The notes: generated by a model from the sequence alone, not told the origin. Shown: positions 17,865 through 27,002, counted from the stretch's first letter. The stretch: 64,000 nt of DNA from Winogradskyella flava (GCF_014243395.1 NZ_JACLCP010000001.1:620001-684000); one strand, 5' to 3'. A program made the numbers and translations.

Positions 17865-17887
17865 TCTCGACTACGCTCGATGTGACA
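17865..17887. repeat. short intergenic palindromic repeat (TCGA-type)
   Basis: TCTCGACTACGCTCGATGTGACA lies between sufB and the lipoprotein gene. It has two TCGA arms around CTACGC and resembles the short REP-like elements seen between genes in many flavobacterial genomes. Only one copy is seen in this window. Confidence 0.45.
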
Positions 17888-17903
17888 GATACATTATTTA
17901 TAC

Positions 17904-19352
17904 TTATCCAACACTTCCTTCTAAGCTAATTTCTAATAATTTCTGAGCTTCTACAGCAAACTCCATTGGTAATTTGTTTAGTACTTCTTTACTAAAACCA
18001 TTTACAATTAACGCAATGGCCTTTTCTGTATCTATGCCACGCTGGTTACAATAAAAAATTTGGTCCTCACCAATTTTGCTTGTTGTTGCTTCGTGCTCAA
18101 TTTGGGCTGATTTGTTTTTAGCTTCTATGTATGGAAATGTATGTGCGCCACACTCATTACCCATTAATAAACTATCGCATTGAGAAAAGTTACGCGCATT
18201 ATCTGCTCGCGAACTTATCTGTACCAATCCGCGATAAGAGTTTTGAGATTTACCAGCTGAAATACCTTTAGAAATTATGGTAGATTTTGTGTTCTTCCCA
18301 AGGTGAATCATTTTTGTTCCAGTATCTGCTTGCTGATAGTTATTGGTTACAGCAATAGAGTAGAATTCGCCAACAGAATTGTCACCTTTTAATACACAAG
18401 AAGGATATTTCCAAGTCACAGCAGAACCCGTCTCTACTTGCGTCCAAGAAATCTTCGCATTTTTCTCACAGAGCCCACGCTTGGTTACAAAATTAAAAAC
18501 ACCACCTTTTCCTTCGGCATTACCTGGATACCAGTTTTGAACTGTTGAATATTTTATTTCAGCATCGTCAAGAGCAATCAACTCTACAACAGCGGCATGT
18601 AATTGGTTTTCATCACGACTAGGAGCGGTGCAACCCTCTAGATAACTTACATAACTGCCTTGGTCAGCAATAACTAAAGTTCTTTCGAACTGTCCTGTAC
18701 CTGCTTGGTTAATTCTAAAGTATGTAGAGAGCTCCATTGGACAACGAACTCCTTTTGGAATGTAACAGAATGAACCATCACTAAACACTGCAGAATTTAA
18801 AGCCGCATAAAAATTATCTTTCTGAGGCACAACGGTACCAATATATTTCTTTACCAATTCAGGATATTCTTGAATAGCTTCAGAAATACTCATGAAGATA
18901 ATACCCTTCTCCGCCAAGGTTTTTTTAAATGTTGTCGCCACAGAAACTGAATCAACAACAACATCCATAGCTACTCCAGCCAATTTCTTTTGTTCATCGA
19001 GAGAAATACCAAGTTTTTCAAAAGTGGCCAAAAGCTCTGGATCAACTTCATCTATACTATCGTATTTTGGTTTGCTATTTGGAGCTGAATAATAAGAAAT
19101 TGCCTGAAAATCTGGTTTTTCGTATTGAACGTTTGCCCATTCTGGCTCCGTCATTTCTTTCCATACCTTAAAAGCTTCTAATCGCCATTCAGTCATCCAT
19201 TCTGGCTCTTCCTTTTTCTTAGAAATTGCTCTAACAATATCTTCATTTAAACCATTAGGAAACGTTTCAGATTCTATGTCTGTGTAAAAACCATATTCGT
19301 ATTCCTTGGTTTTTAATTCTTCCCTTAAATCGTCTTCAGTATATTTACTCAT
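17904..19352 (-). CDS. sufB: SufB iron-sulfur cluster scaffold protein
   Basis: A 482-residue SufB, the main scaffold of SufBC2D. Family blocks: [25 protein letters not shown], the C-terminal half with [41 protein letters not shown] in pieces, [28 protein letters not shown] (with conserved Cys), and [31 protein letters not shown] at the end. The gene begins 9 bases after sufA and is full length. Confidence 0.96.
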   Translation of the reverse strand: MSKYTEDDLREELKTKEYEYGFYTDIESETFPNGLNEDIVRAISKKKEEPEWMTEWRLEAFKVWKEMTEPEWANVQYEKPDFQAISYYSAPNSKPKYDSIDEVDPELLATFEKLGISLDEQKKLAGVAMDVVVDSVSVATTFKKTLAEKGIIFMSISEAIQEYPELVKKYIGTVVPQKDNFYAALNSAVFSDGSFCYIPKGVRCPMELSTYFRINQAGTGQFERTLVIADQGSYVSYLEGCTAPSRDENQLHAAVVELIALDDAEIKYSTVQNWYPGNAEGKGGVFNFVTKRGLCEKNAKISWTQVETGSAVTWKYPSCVLKGDNSVGEFYSIAVTNNYQQADTGTKMIHLGKNTKSTIISKGISAGKSQNSYRGLVQISSRADNARNFSQCDSLLMGNECGAHTFPYIEAKNKSAQIEHEATTSKIGEDQIFYCNQRGIDTEKAIALIVNGFSKEVLNKLPMEFAVEAQKLLEISLEGSVG

Positions 19353-19361
19353 CAGTATATT

Positions 19362-19691
19362 TTAAAGTGAAAATGATTCTCCACAACCGCAAGTGCGATT
19401 AGCATTTGGATTATTGAAGACAAACCCTGTCCCATTTAATCCGCCTGAATATTCTAGAGTTGTACCTATTAAATAGAGAAAACTCTTTTTGTCAACAATG
19501 ATTTTTACACCATTATCTTCAAAGACCTTGTCGCCTTCAACTTGGTCTTTATCGAATTTTAAATCGTATGACAAACCAGAACAACCTCCACTCTTAACAC
19601 CAACTCTAACATAATCGCTAATAGGATTGTAGCCATCGTCAGTCATAAGTTCTACGACTTTCTTTTTTGCTTGTTCAGAAACTTTAATCAT
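19362..19691 (-). CDS. sufA: SufA/HesB-family iron-sulfur carrier
   Basis: A 109-residue A-type carrier that accepts clusters from the scaffold and passes them to apoproteins. The three ligand cysteines are Cys37 (VKSGGCSGLSY), Cys101 and Cys103 (NRTCGCGESFSL). First gene of the SUF operon, 31 bases downstream of the -7 promoter element. Confidence 0.95.
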   Translation of the reverse strand: MIKVSEQAKKKVVELMTDDGYNPISDYVRVGVKSGGCSGLSYDLKFDKDQVEGDKVFEDNGVKIIVDKKSFLYLIGTTLEYSGGLNGTGFVFNNPNANRTCGCGESFSL

Positions 19692-19707
19692 AATCTTATT
19701 TAGTTTT

Positions 19708-19721
19708 ACTCTAAATAGAGT
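19708..19721. promoter_or_regulatory. palindrome at the SUF operon transcription start (candidate operator)
   Basis: ACTCT-AAAT-AGAGT forms a 14-base inverted repeat directly after the sufA -7 element, at the expected transcription start. A dyad there is where a repressor would act; an Rrf2/IscR-like factor is a guess, and no such gene is in the window. Confidence 0.4.
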
Positions 19722-19722
19722 G

Positions 19723-19753
19723 CAAAGATACGATATAAGTCTCTTTTAACAAT
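19723..19753 (-). promoter_or_regulatory. SUF operon promoter
   Basis: On the minus strand ATTG (19753-19750), a 19-base spacer and TATCTTTG (19730-19723) match the Bacteroidota -33/-7 promoter consensus TTG-N19-TAnnTTTG. The sufA ATG is 31 bases further on. Confidence 0.65.
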
Positions 19754-19809
19754 ATAACCTAACATTATATTAGGATATAGATTGATAGAGTTTTTGAATA
19801 GGTTTTACT

Positions 19810-20571
19810 TTAAATTATTTTGGTAAAAATTTCATAGTTTAAAGCCCAGTCTATAGTGTAATTTCCTGTTTCGGTTTTTTGAAAATTTAAGGTTTTAGCT
19901 ATTTCTTTTTTTATACTTGATTGTGATGCCTTATCTATACCAAACATTAATTTTAGATATGAAATTGAAATGTCTTCTATGTTTGATAACACCCAAGGAA
20001 ATTTTAAAAAATTGGATGCTGATGCTTTTAGCGACGCTGTTTCGTAAGCTTTAGAAAAAGTATCATCCATAAATACTCCTTTATGACCTAAAGAGTTATT
20101 CTTGTCGACAAAAGTATTCAAGAATTGATCTACTGCTGTGCCAGCTTTAACATCTGCAATTACTAGCTTACCATCTGTTTTAAGAACGCGAGAAGCTTCT
20201 TCCATAAATTTTTTTCTATCCATCTCAACTACATGATGAAATGCTGCGCATGTAAAAATGACATCAATTGAATTATTTTCTAGAGGTAATAAGGACCAGC
20301 TACACAATTTTGAGTTTCCTAATTTCGCGAATACCTCCGAAGTTTCTAACGGGAAAAGTGTTACTTTTTGATTTATATAATTTGACAAGTAATTACCGCC
20401 CGAGGGGATATCAACTACAGTCATACCATCTTTTAAAACGGACTGATTTAAGAGGTTTATAAATTCGTTATCCCTGGCACTTGGTATAAGTTTCATGGCT
20501 TTATGGTAGTCGTCGCCACGTTGATCAAATATAGCTGCGTAATTAATATTTTTATCATCGTATAAATTCAT
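19810..20571 (-). CDS. class I SAM-dependent methyltransferase
   Basis: A 253-residue protein with the Rossmann-type methyltransferase order: motif I MTVVDIPSGGNYLSNYI (a PSGGN variant of the usual GxGxG loop), a short acidic strand, then DVIFTCAAFHHVVEMDRKKFMEEASRVLKTDGKLVIADV, typical of Methyltransf_11 enzymes. No membrane helix. ATG at 20571 preferred; a TTG at 20577 would add two residues. Divergent from the CapK-like gene with only 51 bases between starts, so they may share regulation. Substrate unknown. Confidence 0.8.
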   Translation of the reverse strand: MNLYDDKNINYAAIFDQRGDDYHKAMKLIPSARDNEFINLLNQSVLKDGMTVVDIPSGGNYLSNYINQKVTLFPLETSEVFAKLGNSKLCSWSLLPLENNSIDVIFTCAAFHHVVEMDRKKFMEEASRVLKTDGKLVIADVKAGTAVDQFLNTFVDKNNSLGHKGVFMDDTFSKAYETASLKASASNFLKFPWVLSNIEDISISYLKLMFGIDKASQSSIKKEIAKTLNFQKTETGNYTIDWALNYEIFTKII

Positions 20572-20622
20572 ACTCAAAAGTAATTAAAATGTACTAGTTT
20601 TAGCAAAAACAAGATGATTTAG

Positions 20623-21918
20623 ATGACGCCATTAGAACTTTTAAGAAATTATTTTTTTTGGTTTTTAGATTTTTTTAAAACATACTCTATCCGCAAGCAT
20701 TATAAAGAAATTAAATTGATTAATGAAAACCCTGCAGATATTAAAGCAGTAAAGCTTAGAGAGCGAAATCTTAAGAATTTAATTGCTCATGCCTGCAGAA
20801 CGACTTCTTATTATTCTAAAGTTAAGTCTAGAGAATTCGACAACTTCCCCATTATTAATAAGAATTTAATTTTAAATAATTTTGAAGATTTCAGTTCTAA
20901 TCTATACCAGAAAAAAGACTTAATAAAACACTCCACTAGTGGATCAACGGGCGTTCCTTTTGAAATTTATAAGGATAAAAATAAGGTAAGCAGAAACTCT
21001 GCTGATGTTATATATTTTTCTGAATTGGCAAATTATAAATTGGGGAATCGACTTGTTTATATAAGGTTGTGGGTGAAAAAGTTTATGCGTAACAAATACG
21101 TTTTCTTTTTTCAGAATGTAATTCCTCATGATGTCTTGAAAAATTCATGGTCAGAGATTAATGATTTTCTAAATATGCTAAAATCCATGTCATCTAAAAA
21201 AGTGCTGCTAACGTATCCTTCTTATTTAGAAGAGGTGTGTCGATTTTTAGATTCTAAAGAAAGGGATACCTTAAATTACAACATAAAATCAATAATTACC
21301 ACTTCAGAAAAGCTTAATGCTTACGAGAAAGAGCGGTCTGAGTATTTTTTTAAATGCCCTGTTTATGAGCGATACTCCAATATGGAAAATGGGATATTGG
21401 CTCAAAAAACGTTTAATTTAAGAAGCAGCTTTAAGATTAATCATGCAAGTTATATTATTGAAGTACTCAATATCAAGACCAATGAGCACGTTAAAAGCGG
21501 CGAGGTTGGCAAAATAGTAATAACAGATTTATTTAATTATGCAACACCTTTGTTAAGATACGATACTGGCGACTTAGGACGATATGAATTAAAAGGAGAT
21601 TCGGAGGTTGTATTGTCAGAAATATTTGGTAGACGATTGGATGCTGTTTATAATACTCAGGGTAAATTTGTGTCTCCTCATATTTTTTACAAAATCTCTC
21701 ATTTTTCTAAGCTAAAGCAATATCAATTTATTCAAAATAAAGCATCAGACTATACATTTAAATTAAACGCTAAGAAAGAAGATACTCAGGAAGAGGCTAT
21801 CATAAATCATTTCCGACCGTTTTTAGGTCAGGATGCAAGCTTTAATTTTGTGTATGTAGATGAAATAGCCCTACTGGAGTCTGGTAAATTTAAAAAGGTC
21901 GTTAACTTAATGTCCTAA
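20623..21918 (+). CDS. CapK/PaaK-like adenylate-forming enzyme
   Basis: A 431-residue member of the phenylacetate-CoA ligase / CapK (coenzyme F390 synthetase-like) family. The P-loop-like motif HSTSGSTGVPFEIYKDK (near residue 105), YERYSNMENG and LLRYDTGDLGRYE are the ATP/AMP-binding signatures; IITTSEKLNAYEKE matches the family core. Such enzymes activate a carboxylic acid as an adenylate, and in polysaccharide or specialised-metabolite loci they modify sugars or acyl groups. No carrier protein, glycosyltransferase or capsule gene is near, so the substrate is open. Its stop overlaps the end of the convergent small zinc-ribbon gene by four bases. Confidence 0.8.
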   Translation: MTPLELLRNYFFWFLDFFKTYSIRKHYKEIKLINENPADIKAVKLRERNLKNLIAHACRTTSYYSKVKSREFDNFPIINKNLILNNFEDFSSNLYQKKDLIKHSTSGSTGVPFEIYKDKNKVSRNSADVIYFSELANYKLGNRLVYIRLWVKKFMRNKYVFFFQNVIPHDVLKNSWSEINDFLNMLKSMSSKKVLLTYPSYLEEVCRFLDSKERDTLNYNIKSIITTSEKLNAYEKERSEYFFKCPVYERYSNMENGILAQKTFNLRSSFKINHASYIIEVLNIKTNEHVKSGEVGKIVITDLFNYATPLLRYDTGDLGRYELKGDSEVVLSEIFGRRLDAVYNTQGKFVSPHIFYKISHFSKLKQYQFIQNKASDYTFKLNAKKEDTQEEAIINHFRPFLGQDASFNFVYVDEIALLESGKFKKVVNLMS

Positions 21919-22157
21919 CCAATATTTAAATTGAATTTAGCACTTTTTAAATTTAATTGATAGAGTTTTCTTAGGATGTTTTGTACGTCTTTACTTGGGT
22001 TAATTGTCTCCATAAAATCACCGGAAGCATTTGTTTTGAGTTTAACTTGACAATGTTTACAAGTCAATTCTGACGTACGATCTAAATATTCTTTGGTTAC
22101 AATATAGTTATGACCATATAATGCACAAGGCATTGTGTTATAAGAAGTAGGTTTCAT
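21915..22157 (-). CDS. DUF1660-like small zinc-ribbon protein (copy A)
   Basis: An 80-residue protein with the pattern CALYGHNYIVTKE ... ELTCKHCQ: one Cys before an aromatic-Gly-His motif and a CxxC knuckle ~27 residues later, which could hold a metal ion (Cys, His, Cys, Cys). Two similar proteins lie at 28073-28303 and 28389-28631. It resembles DUF1660-type small proteins known from prophages and Bacteroidota. No signal peptide. Convergent with the CapK-like gene, overlapping stops. Function unknown. Confidence 0.7.
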   Translation of the reverse strand: MKPTSYNTMPCALYGHNYIVTKEYLDRTSELTCKHCQVKLKTNASGDFMETINPSKDVQNILRKLYQLNLKSAKFNLNIG

Positions 22158-22196
22158 CTTAGTTAAAAATTAAGGGGAGATCAATTTATACAAAGA

Positions 22197-22214
22197 AGAC
22201 ATAAAATTATGTCT
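22197..22214. repeat. inverted repeat between the zinc-ribbon and di-haem genes
   Basis: AGACATAA and TTATGTCT form a perfect 8-bp dyad separated by AA. It lies 40 bases upstream of copy A and downstream of the MbnH-like gene. There is no clear T-run, so it could be an operator or a weak end of the MbnP/MbnH-like operon. Confidence 0.35.
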
Positions 22215-22268
22215 AAATACCTTGTTTTTCGATGAAATACAATGATTAAGAAGATTATTCTTACAAAA

Positions 22269-23324
22269 TTAATCCTGAAAATCCAAATTATTTATAAATG
22301 AGGGATCTGAAAGTGACAGTAAAAAAGCTTTAAGATCTGCTTTTTCTTGAGTTGCTAATTGCACACCACCTTCATTTATTTTCTTCATTAAAGGATCGAT
22401 GGTTGGAGAGTTTTGAAGCCCCTCACTATAGTGATCAATGACTTCATCTAATGTTGCAAATCTACCATCATGCATATATGGCGATGTGTAGGCTAAATTT
22501 CGTAAAGAAGGCGAACGGAATTTCCCATTATCATTTGGATCTCCAGTAACTGCGCCCAAGCCCAAATCTGTAAATACACTATCCAAACCATTGTTGTGAA
22601 AATCGTTATCTGTCCAAAGTGGATTATTTGGGTTGCCATGGCAATGAAAGCAATCTCCTTTGTCCTCTCTCAGAAAAATGTCCAGCCCATTTATTTCTTG
22701 CTCTGTTAAAGTTGCTTGACCTAGAGAATACCTATCGAATTTTGAATTAGCTGAAATTAAAGTCCGCTCAAATTGCGCAATGGCTTTAGTCGTTAATTCT
22801 TTGGTTATCGTTGATGTTTCAAAAGCGCGTCTAAATAATTCAGGGTATTCTGGATGATTTTTTAGGCGCTGTATAACCTCATTCCAATCACTGTGCAACT
22901 CAATTGGATTTTCAACAGGCTCTTCGGCTTGTTGTTCTAAACTTAACGCTTTGCCATCCCAATTAAAACGTTCACTATAATTCCACGCTAAATTGAATAA
23001 GGGCATAGAGTTTCGTGTGCCAAAAACACCATCAATCCCATCACTAGTTGCTGTGTTATCAGTGAATCCGGTCTGAGGTGAATGACAACTTGCACAAGCT
23101 TGTGTCCCATCGGCAGATAAGATCTTGTCAAAAAATAGGCGTTTCCCTAATGCGACCCCTTCAATAGTTTGTGGATTATCGTTTGGAATTACCGGAGGAA
23201 TTATATTATTAGAAAATATTTGAGGAATTTCTAGAGGCATTGATGTGGGCTGATAACCAGTAGTGTCATCGTCTGAGCAATTTAGACAGATAAGTGCCAC
23301 TAAAGATAAGATCCCTTTTTTCAT
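22269..23324 (-). CDS. MauG/MbnH-like di-haem cytochrome c peroxidase-family lipoprotein
   Basis: A 351-residue exported protein with two CxxCH haem c sites: CASCH at residues 77-81 (in ACASCHSPQTGFTDN) and CFHCH at 225-229 (in GDCFHCHGNPNNP). The order and spacing fit bacterial di-haem peroxidases and the MauG branch. The N-terminus has a lipoprotein-like signal (LVALICLNC). The PYMHDGRFATLDEVIDHY motif near the C-terminus is also a family hallmark. The gene starts 11 bases after the MbnP-like gene. In methanotrophs and others the MbnH member of this family oxidises a Trp of MbnP to kynurenine; by context this one is the better candidate for that role than for simple peroxide removal, but that is inference. 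Confidence 0.88.
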   Translation of the reverse strand: MKKGILSLVALICLNCSDDDTTGYQPTSMPLEIPQIFSNNIIPPVIPNDNPQTIEGVALGKRLFFDKILSADGTQACASCHSPQTGFTDNTATSDGIDGVFGTRNSMPLFNLAWNYSERFNWDGKALSLEQQAEEPVENPIELHSDWNEVIQRLKNHPEYPELFRRAFETSTITKELTTKAIAQFERTLISANSKFDRYSLGQATLTEQEINGLDIFLREDKGDCFHCHGNPNNPLWTDNDFHNNGLDSVFTDLGLGAVTGDPNDNGKFRSPSLRNLAYTSPYMHDGRFATLDEVIDHYSEGLQNSPTIDPLMKKINEGGVQLATQEKADLKAFLLSLSDPSFINNLDFQD

Positions 23325-23335
23325 ATCTCTTATTA

Positions 23336-24112
23336 TTATTGAGAAACCTCCCCTAGACTAAATACGTTCTGGCCGTTTTCGTAAATCAAAATCTGTGCTG
23401 TAGAATTTGGCATTAGCATTTGATTGTAGACGTTCAAATCCCAAAGGTTTGGCTCTTTAAACCATTGGGCAATATTCATTTCTACTTCAATTTCAGTAAC
23501 GGCGGCAATGTTAACAGGTCCTAAATTAACTGTAAAAAAGGTGTCTTGAGGAAAAGTTGGGTTAGTACCAGGATTATCTACAGCCCTAATAGCATGGTAA
23601 TTAAAGCCTTGTTCTTCGATGTTGGAATTGATGAACTTACCATCAAACTGCATGTAATGATAGCCTCCTCCTAGCATGTCAGGAACATTAAAAGAGGCAG
23701 AGTTTAAATCTAAATAATTTTGAGAATTATCTTCATTATCTAGTCCAAATGTAAAGGATACGTTAGCATAATTTCCGGCAGGAATAGTACGTGCTAATGT
23801 GAAGTTTAAACCATCATTATTAGTAACATCGACTAGATTATAAAAATCTGTATTTAAAACCTCACCATTATTAGTTCTAAATGTAATATCTGAAATAACA
23901 TAACGTAAACGCTCTATGCTTATGCTCTCTCCATTGGCTGTTGTAAATTGGAAACTGTTAAAGTCTGCATTACTTACTTGAGAGCCATCCCAATTATGTG
24001 TAAAGATAAATGTTGGCGAGGTTTGTGATGTGTTATTTGAACCACTATCATCACTATCACACGCACAAAGGCATAGTACAATACAGAGTCTAAGTAGGTT
24101 TCTTTTTGTCAT
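23336..24112 (-). CDS. MbnP-like lipoprotein
   Basis: A 258-residue lipoprotein (signal LRLCIVLCLCAC, Cys18). The mature protein has the MbnP-family pattern: a start like FIFTHNWDGSQV, then ERLRYVISDITF, YNLVDVTN, ARTIPAGNYANVSFTFGLD, GGGYHYMQFDGKF and FNYHAIRAVDN, ending with MNIAQWFKEPNLWDLN. MbnP proteins bind copper in the periplasm and carry a Trp changed to kynurenine by the partner MbnH; Trp42 in THNWDG and the C-terminal Trp pair are candidates here. The partner di-haem gene is next downstream. Confidence 0.8.
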   Translation of the reverse strand: MTKRNLLRLCIVLCLCACDSDDSGSNNTSQTSPTFIFTHNWDGSQVSNADFNSFQFTTANGESISIERLRYVISDITFRTNNGEVLNTDFYNLVDVTNNDGLNFTLARTIPAGNYANVSFTFGLDNEDNSQNYLDLNSASFNVPDMLGGGYHYMQFDGKFINSNIEEQGFNYHAIRAVDNPGTNPTFPQDTFFTVNLGPVNIAAVTEIEVEMNIAQWFKEPNLWDLNVYNQMLMPNSTAQILIYENGQNVFSLGEVSQ

Positions 24113-24115
24113 TTT

Positions 24116-25453
24116 TTAGTCTTCGATTTTAAATAGAAGTAAATCAGTGAACCCCTTATTTCCTATAATATCTCCATCACTGCTTGCTGTGTCTCCAACA
24201 GCGATAATAGAGCCATCATTTAGTTCTGAAACACCATAGGCAAAGTCAATATTAGAGCCACCAACAGACGTCTCCCATTTTAAGTTGCCATTATCATCTA
24301 CCTTTAGAACCCAAGCGTCATTTTGTCCTTTGTTTTCTGTTACATCCAGATCGCTACTGCGAGAACTGCCAGCCAGTAAAAAGCCATTATTTTGGGATTT
24401 TATAATAGCTCTAGCTACATCAAAGTTAGTGCCTCCAATCGTTTTCTCCCAAAGCAAATCTCCATCTGGTGTAATCTTTATTAACCATAAATCAGCAGCA
24501 CCTTTACTATTGGAAACGTCATTATCATTGCTTCGCGTATCTCCAGCTACAATAAAATTTCCATCATTTGACTTAACGATTGATCTGGCTTCATCAATTT
24601 GACTGCCGCCAAAAGATTTTTCCCAGACTAAATCTCCTGATGAAGAAATTCTAATAACCCAAAAATCGTAGGCGCCAATATTATTAGAAATATCAGTATC
24701 ATCGCTATCCGAACCACCAACAATGATAAACCCATCATCTTCTGTTTGAATAAGGTCTTCGGGTGTATCGGTAAAATTCCCACCAAAATACCTGCTCCAT
24801 TCTATATCACCAGAACTATTGAGTTTAAGCACCCAATAATCTCCTCCAGCATGCCTATTGGCGTTTCTTGAAGAATTCCCTTGTCCTCCAGAAGCGGTGA
24901 CATCTAAAATTCCTGAGATTATATAGCCTTGGTCATTGGTTTGAATAACAGAAATACCAGAATCTGACCCCTGATATCCAAACGATTTCTGCCAAACCAT
25001 ATTGCCGTTGATATCAAGCTTAGCGAGCCAGTAGTCCTGCAGGCCTGCATTGGAGGTTAGATCTCCATTATCACTAAAACTATAACCTAAAACTGCATAA
25101 CCTCCATCTTGGGTTTGTATAATGTCGCTACCTCTTTCATCCAATGAACCGCCATAGGTTTTTTGCCATTGTAGTTGATCCTCAGCATCAAACTTTAACA
25201 ACCAATAGTCAAAACTTTCATCTTGTTTGTCAGTAATATCTTCATCATTACTTTGGGTGTAGCCTAAAATCGCATAACCTCCATCATTTGTAGAAACAAT
25301 AGCTTGTCCACTATCATTTTTTGTGCCTCCGAAAGTTTTAATAAAAGTGACATTTGCTTTATTGCTGGAATTAGAGAAATCATCCTTACTACAGCTTGAG
25401 ATAATAAGAAACAGAACTATTGACCATATGTAGTATAGTGTTTTGTTTGACAT
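24116..25453 (-). CDS. seven-repeat propeller-like lipoprotein
   Basis: A 445-residue lipoprotein (FLIISSCSKDD). The mature chain is almost wholly made of seven repeats of ~55-60 residues, each with a core like GGxxxDxxxxIIQTxDGGYxIxGxxxSxDxDI followed by DYWLxKxDxxGxxxWxKxxGGS. The count of seven, and the last half-repeat DLLLFKIED that would complete the first blade, suggest a closed seven-bladed beta-propeller on the cell surface or periplasm. No catalytic motif seen. It is the second gene of the four-gene operon, five bases after the choice-of-anchor B gene and three before the MbnP-like gene. Confidence 0.8.
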   Translation of the reverse strand: MSNKTLYYIWSIVLFLIISSCSKDDFSNSSNKANVTFIKTFGGTKNDSGQAIVSTNDGGYAILGYTQSNDEDITDKQDESFDYWLLKFDAEDQLQWQKTYGGSLDERGSDIIQTQDGGYAVLGYSFSDNGDLTSNAGLQDYWLAKLDINGNMVWQKSFGYQGSDSGISVIQTNDQGYIISGILDVTASGGQGNSSRNANRHAGGDYWVLKLNSSGDIEWSRYFGGNFTDTPEDLIQTEDDGFIIVGGSDSDDTDISNNIGAYDFWVIRISSSGDLVWEKSFGGSQIDEARSIVKSNDGNFIVAGDTRSNDNDVSNSKGAADLWLIKITPDGDLLWEKTIGGTNFDVARAIIKSQNNGFLLAGSSRSSDLDVTENKGQNDAWVLKVDDNGNLKWETSVGGSNIDFAYGVSELNDGSIIAVGDTASSDGDIIGNKGFTDLLLFKIED

Positions 25454-25457
25454 TTCT

Positions 25458-26930
25458 TTAGTTACTTGGCCTTACAATAAATAAACCACCATTAATATCA
25501 CTGACTAGTATATTACCACTTTCAAAAAATGGATAAATATTCCAGGCACCGTTAAAAGAGGTGCTATTATCTGGAATATAAGTATCTATAAAACCAGACT
25601 CTATCATAGTGCCCTGGTCAATATTTGATATGTCTACCGCTCTAAGACCAGCTGTATAATTTGCAACATAAAATGTGTTACCTACGACATATCCATTATG
25701 GTCAATGGCTGCTGTTGGGCCTAGATAATCCATATGAAATACTGGATTATCTAGGTCGGAAAAATCAAAAACTATAGTTCTTGAATTTATGCCAAAGTCA
25801 ATTTCATCAACTTCATCTCCCAGTAAAAAATATTCCATATTTTCTGTGAACCAACCTTGATGGGTGTATCCAATGTTTAAATAGTCAATGGTAGAAATTT
25901 GTACCGGATTGTTTTTATCAGTTATATCAATAATAACAACTTCATTTTCATTACTACCAATGTATATTTCTTTTCCAGTATAATCTGAATCAGGCCCGCT
26001 ATAGGTTACCACTTGCGCGTCATGAGAGTAGGCATCTTCAGCATATCCTCCTGAAGCTGAAGGGCTAGTAGGGTTTTGAATATTAATAAAATGCGGGCCT
26101 CCACTAAATGTGTCTGAACCAACCGCATAGGCAAAGCCGCTTTCTTCATTAATAACAATATTATGTGCTTTGCCAAATTCGTTGTATACTATATCTGGCT
26201 GAAAGGTCACTGGTGGATTTTCTATATCGCGTAATCTTGTTAGATCAAAAACCTGCATACCGTGTTGTCGATCTGTAAATGAGGTACTTGAAGTGAAATC
26301 GGCAACAATAAAAGCATGGTTATTGTAGACTTTAATATCGCGCCAAACACTACTTGTAGTTTCTGTTGGTAGTCTTCCAAGAAAAATTGGTTCAGCTGGA
26401 TTTGAAATATCAACGAAAGCTGCACTTGTTGTAGTCCCTACTAGTGCATATTCTTTACCGGTTTGAGAATCTGTCCATCCCCAAGAATCGTTCCCTTCGG
26501 CTCCACTACCTCCAAGAATTTCCACAGGAATATGGCTCATTAAGTCAAAACCATTGCAAGGGTGTCCATTAGCAAAACCATTAATGCATGGAAACTGGGG
26601 CACTATTGAATCTTCATCACAAGCATCACCTATACCATCATTGTCAATATCTTCTTGGTCAGGATTAGGAAATAAAGGGCAATTGTCATTTTCATCCAAT
26701 ATGCCATCATCATCGTCATCATCATCACAAACATTACCAAGTCCATCACTATCCGTATCTAGTTGATCTGGATTAGATATGTTTACACAATTATCTATAC
26801 TATTGAGAATAGTGTCATCATCAATATCATTATTGACATTTACATCGTCGTCAGCACATTTAAAAAATAAAAATGTTAGGCATACTATAAACGCAATGCG
26901 GAAACCATTGTTTAGGGCAACCAATTTCAT
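25458..26930 (-). CDS. choice-of-anchor B family lipoprotein with thrombospondin type 3 repeats
   Basis: A 490-residue exported protein, probable lipoprotein (LTFLFFKC, Cys25). Residues ~30-110 hold calcium-binding thrombospondin type 3 repeats ([28 protein letters not shown]). The rest is the choice-of-anchor B/LVIVD-type domain: [62 protein letters not shown] and [20 protein letters not shown], repeats that fold as a beta-propeller. First gene of the operon with the propeller, MbnP and MbnH-like genes. Role unknown; surface display is likely. Confidence 0.85.
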   Translation of the reverse strand: MKLVALNNGFRIAFIVCLTFLFFKCADDDVNVNNDIDDDTILNSIDNCVNISNPDQLDTDSDGLGNVCDDDDDDDGILDENDNCPLFPNPDQEDIDNDGIGDACDEDSIVPQFPCINGFANGHPCNGFDLMSHIPVEILGGSGAEGNDSWGWTDSQTGKEYALVGTTTSAAFVDISNPAEPIFLGRLPTETTSSVWRDIKVYNNHAFIVADFTSSTSFTDRQHGMQVFDLTRLRDIENPPVTFQPDIVYNEFGKAHNIVINEESGFAYAVGSDTFSGGPHFINIQNPTSPSASGGYAEDAYSHDAQVVTYSGPDSDYTGKEIYIGSNENEVVIIDITDKNNPVQISTIDYLNIGYTHQGWFTENMEYFLLGDEVDEIDFGINSRTIVFDFSDLDNPVFHMDYLGPTAAIDHNGYVVGNTFYVANYTAGLRAVDISNIDQGTMIESGFIDTYIPDNSTSFNGAWNIYPFFESGNILVSDINGGLFIVRPSN

Positions 26931-27002
26931 AATCTTTTTTTTAGCAATTTAAGCAATTTTTATTTCTAGGAAGTTGCCTATTGAAATAACGTCAATATTG
27001 CG

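Noticed and set aside
26554..26766. Ser-rich plus-strand frame over the choice-of-anchor B gene
   Set aside because: It is the antisense of the Asp-rich calcium-binding repeats.
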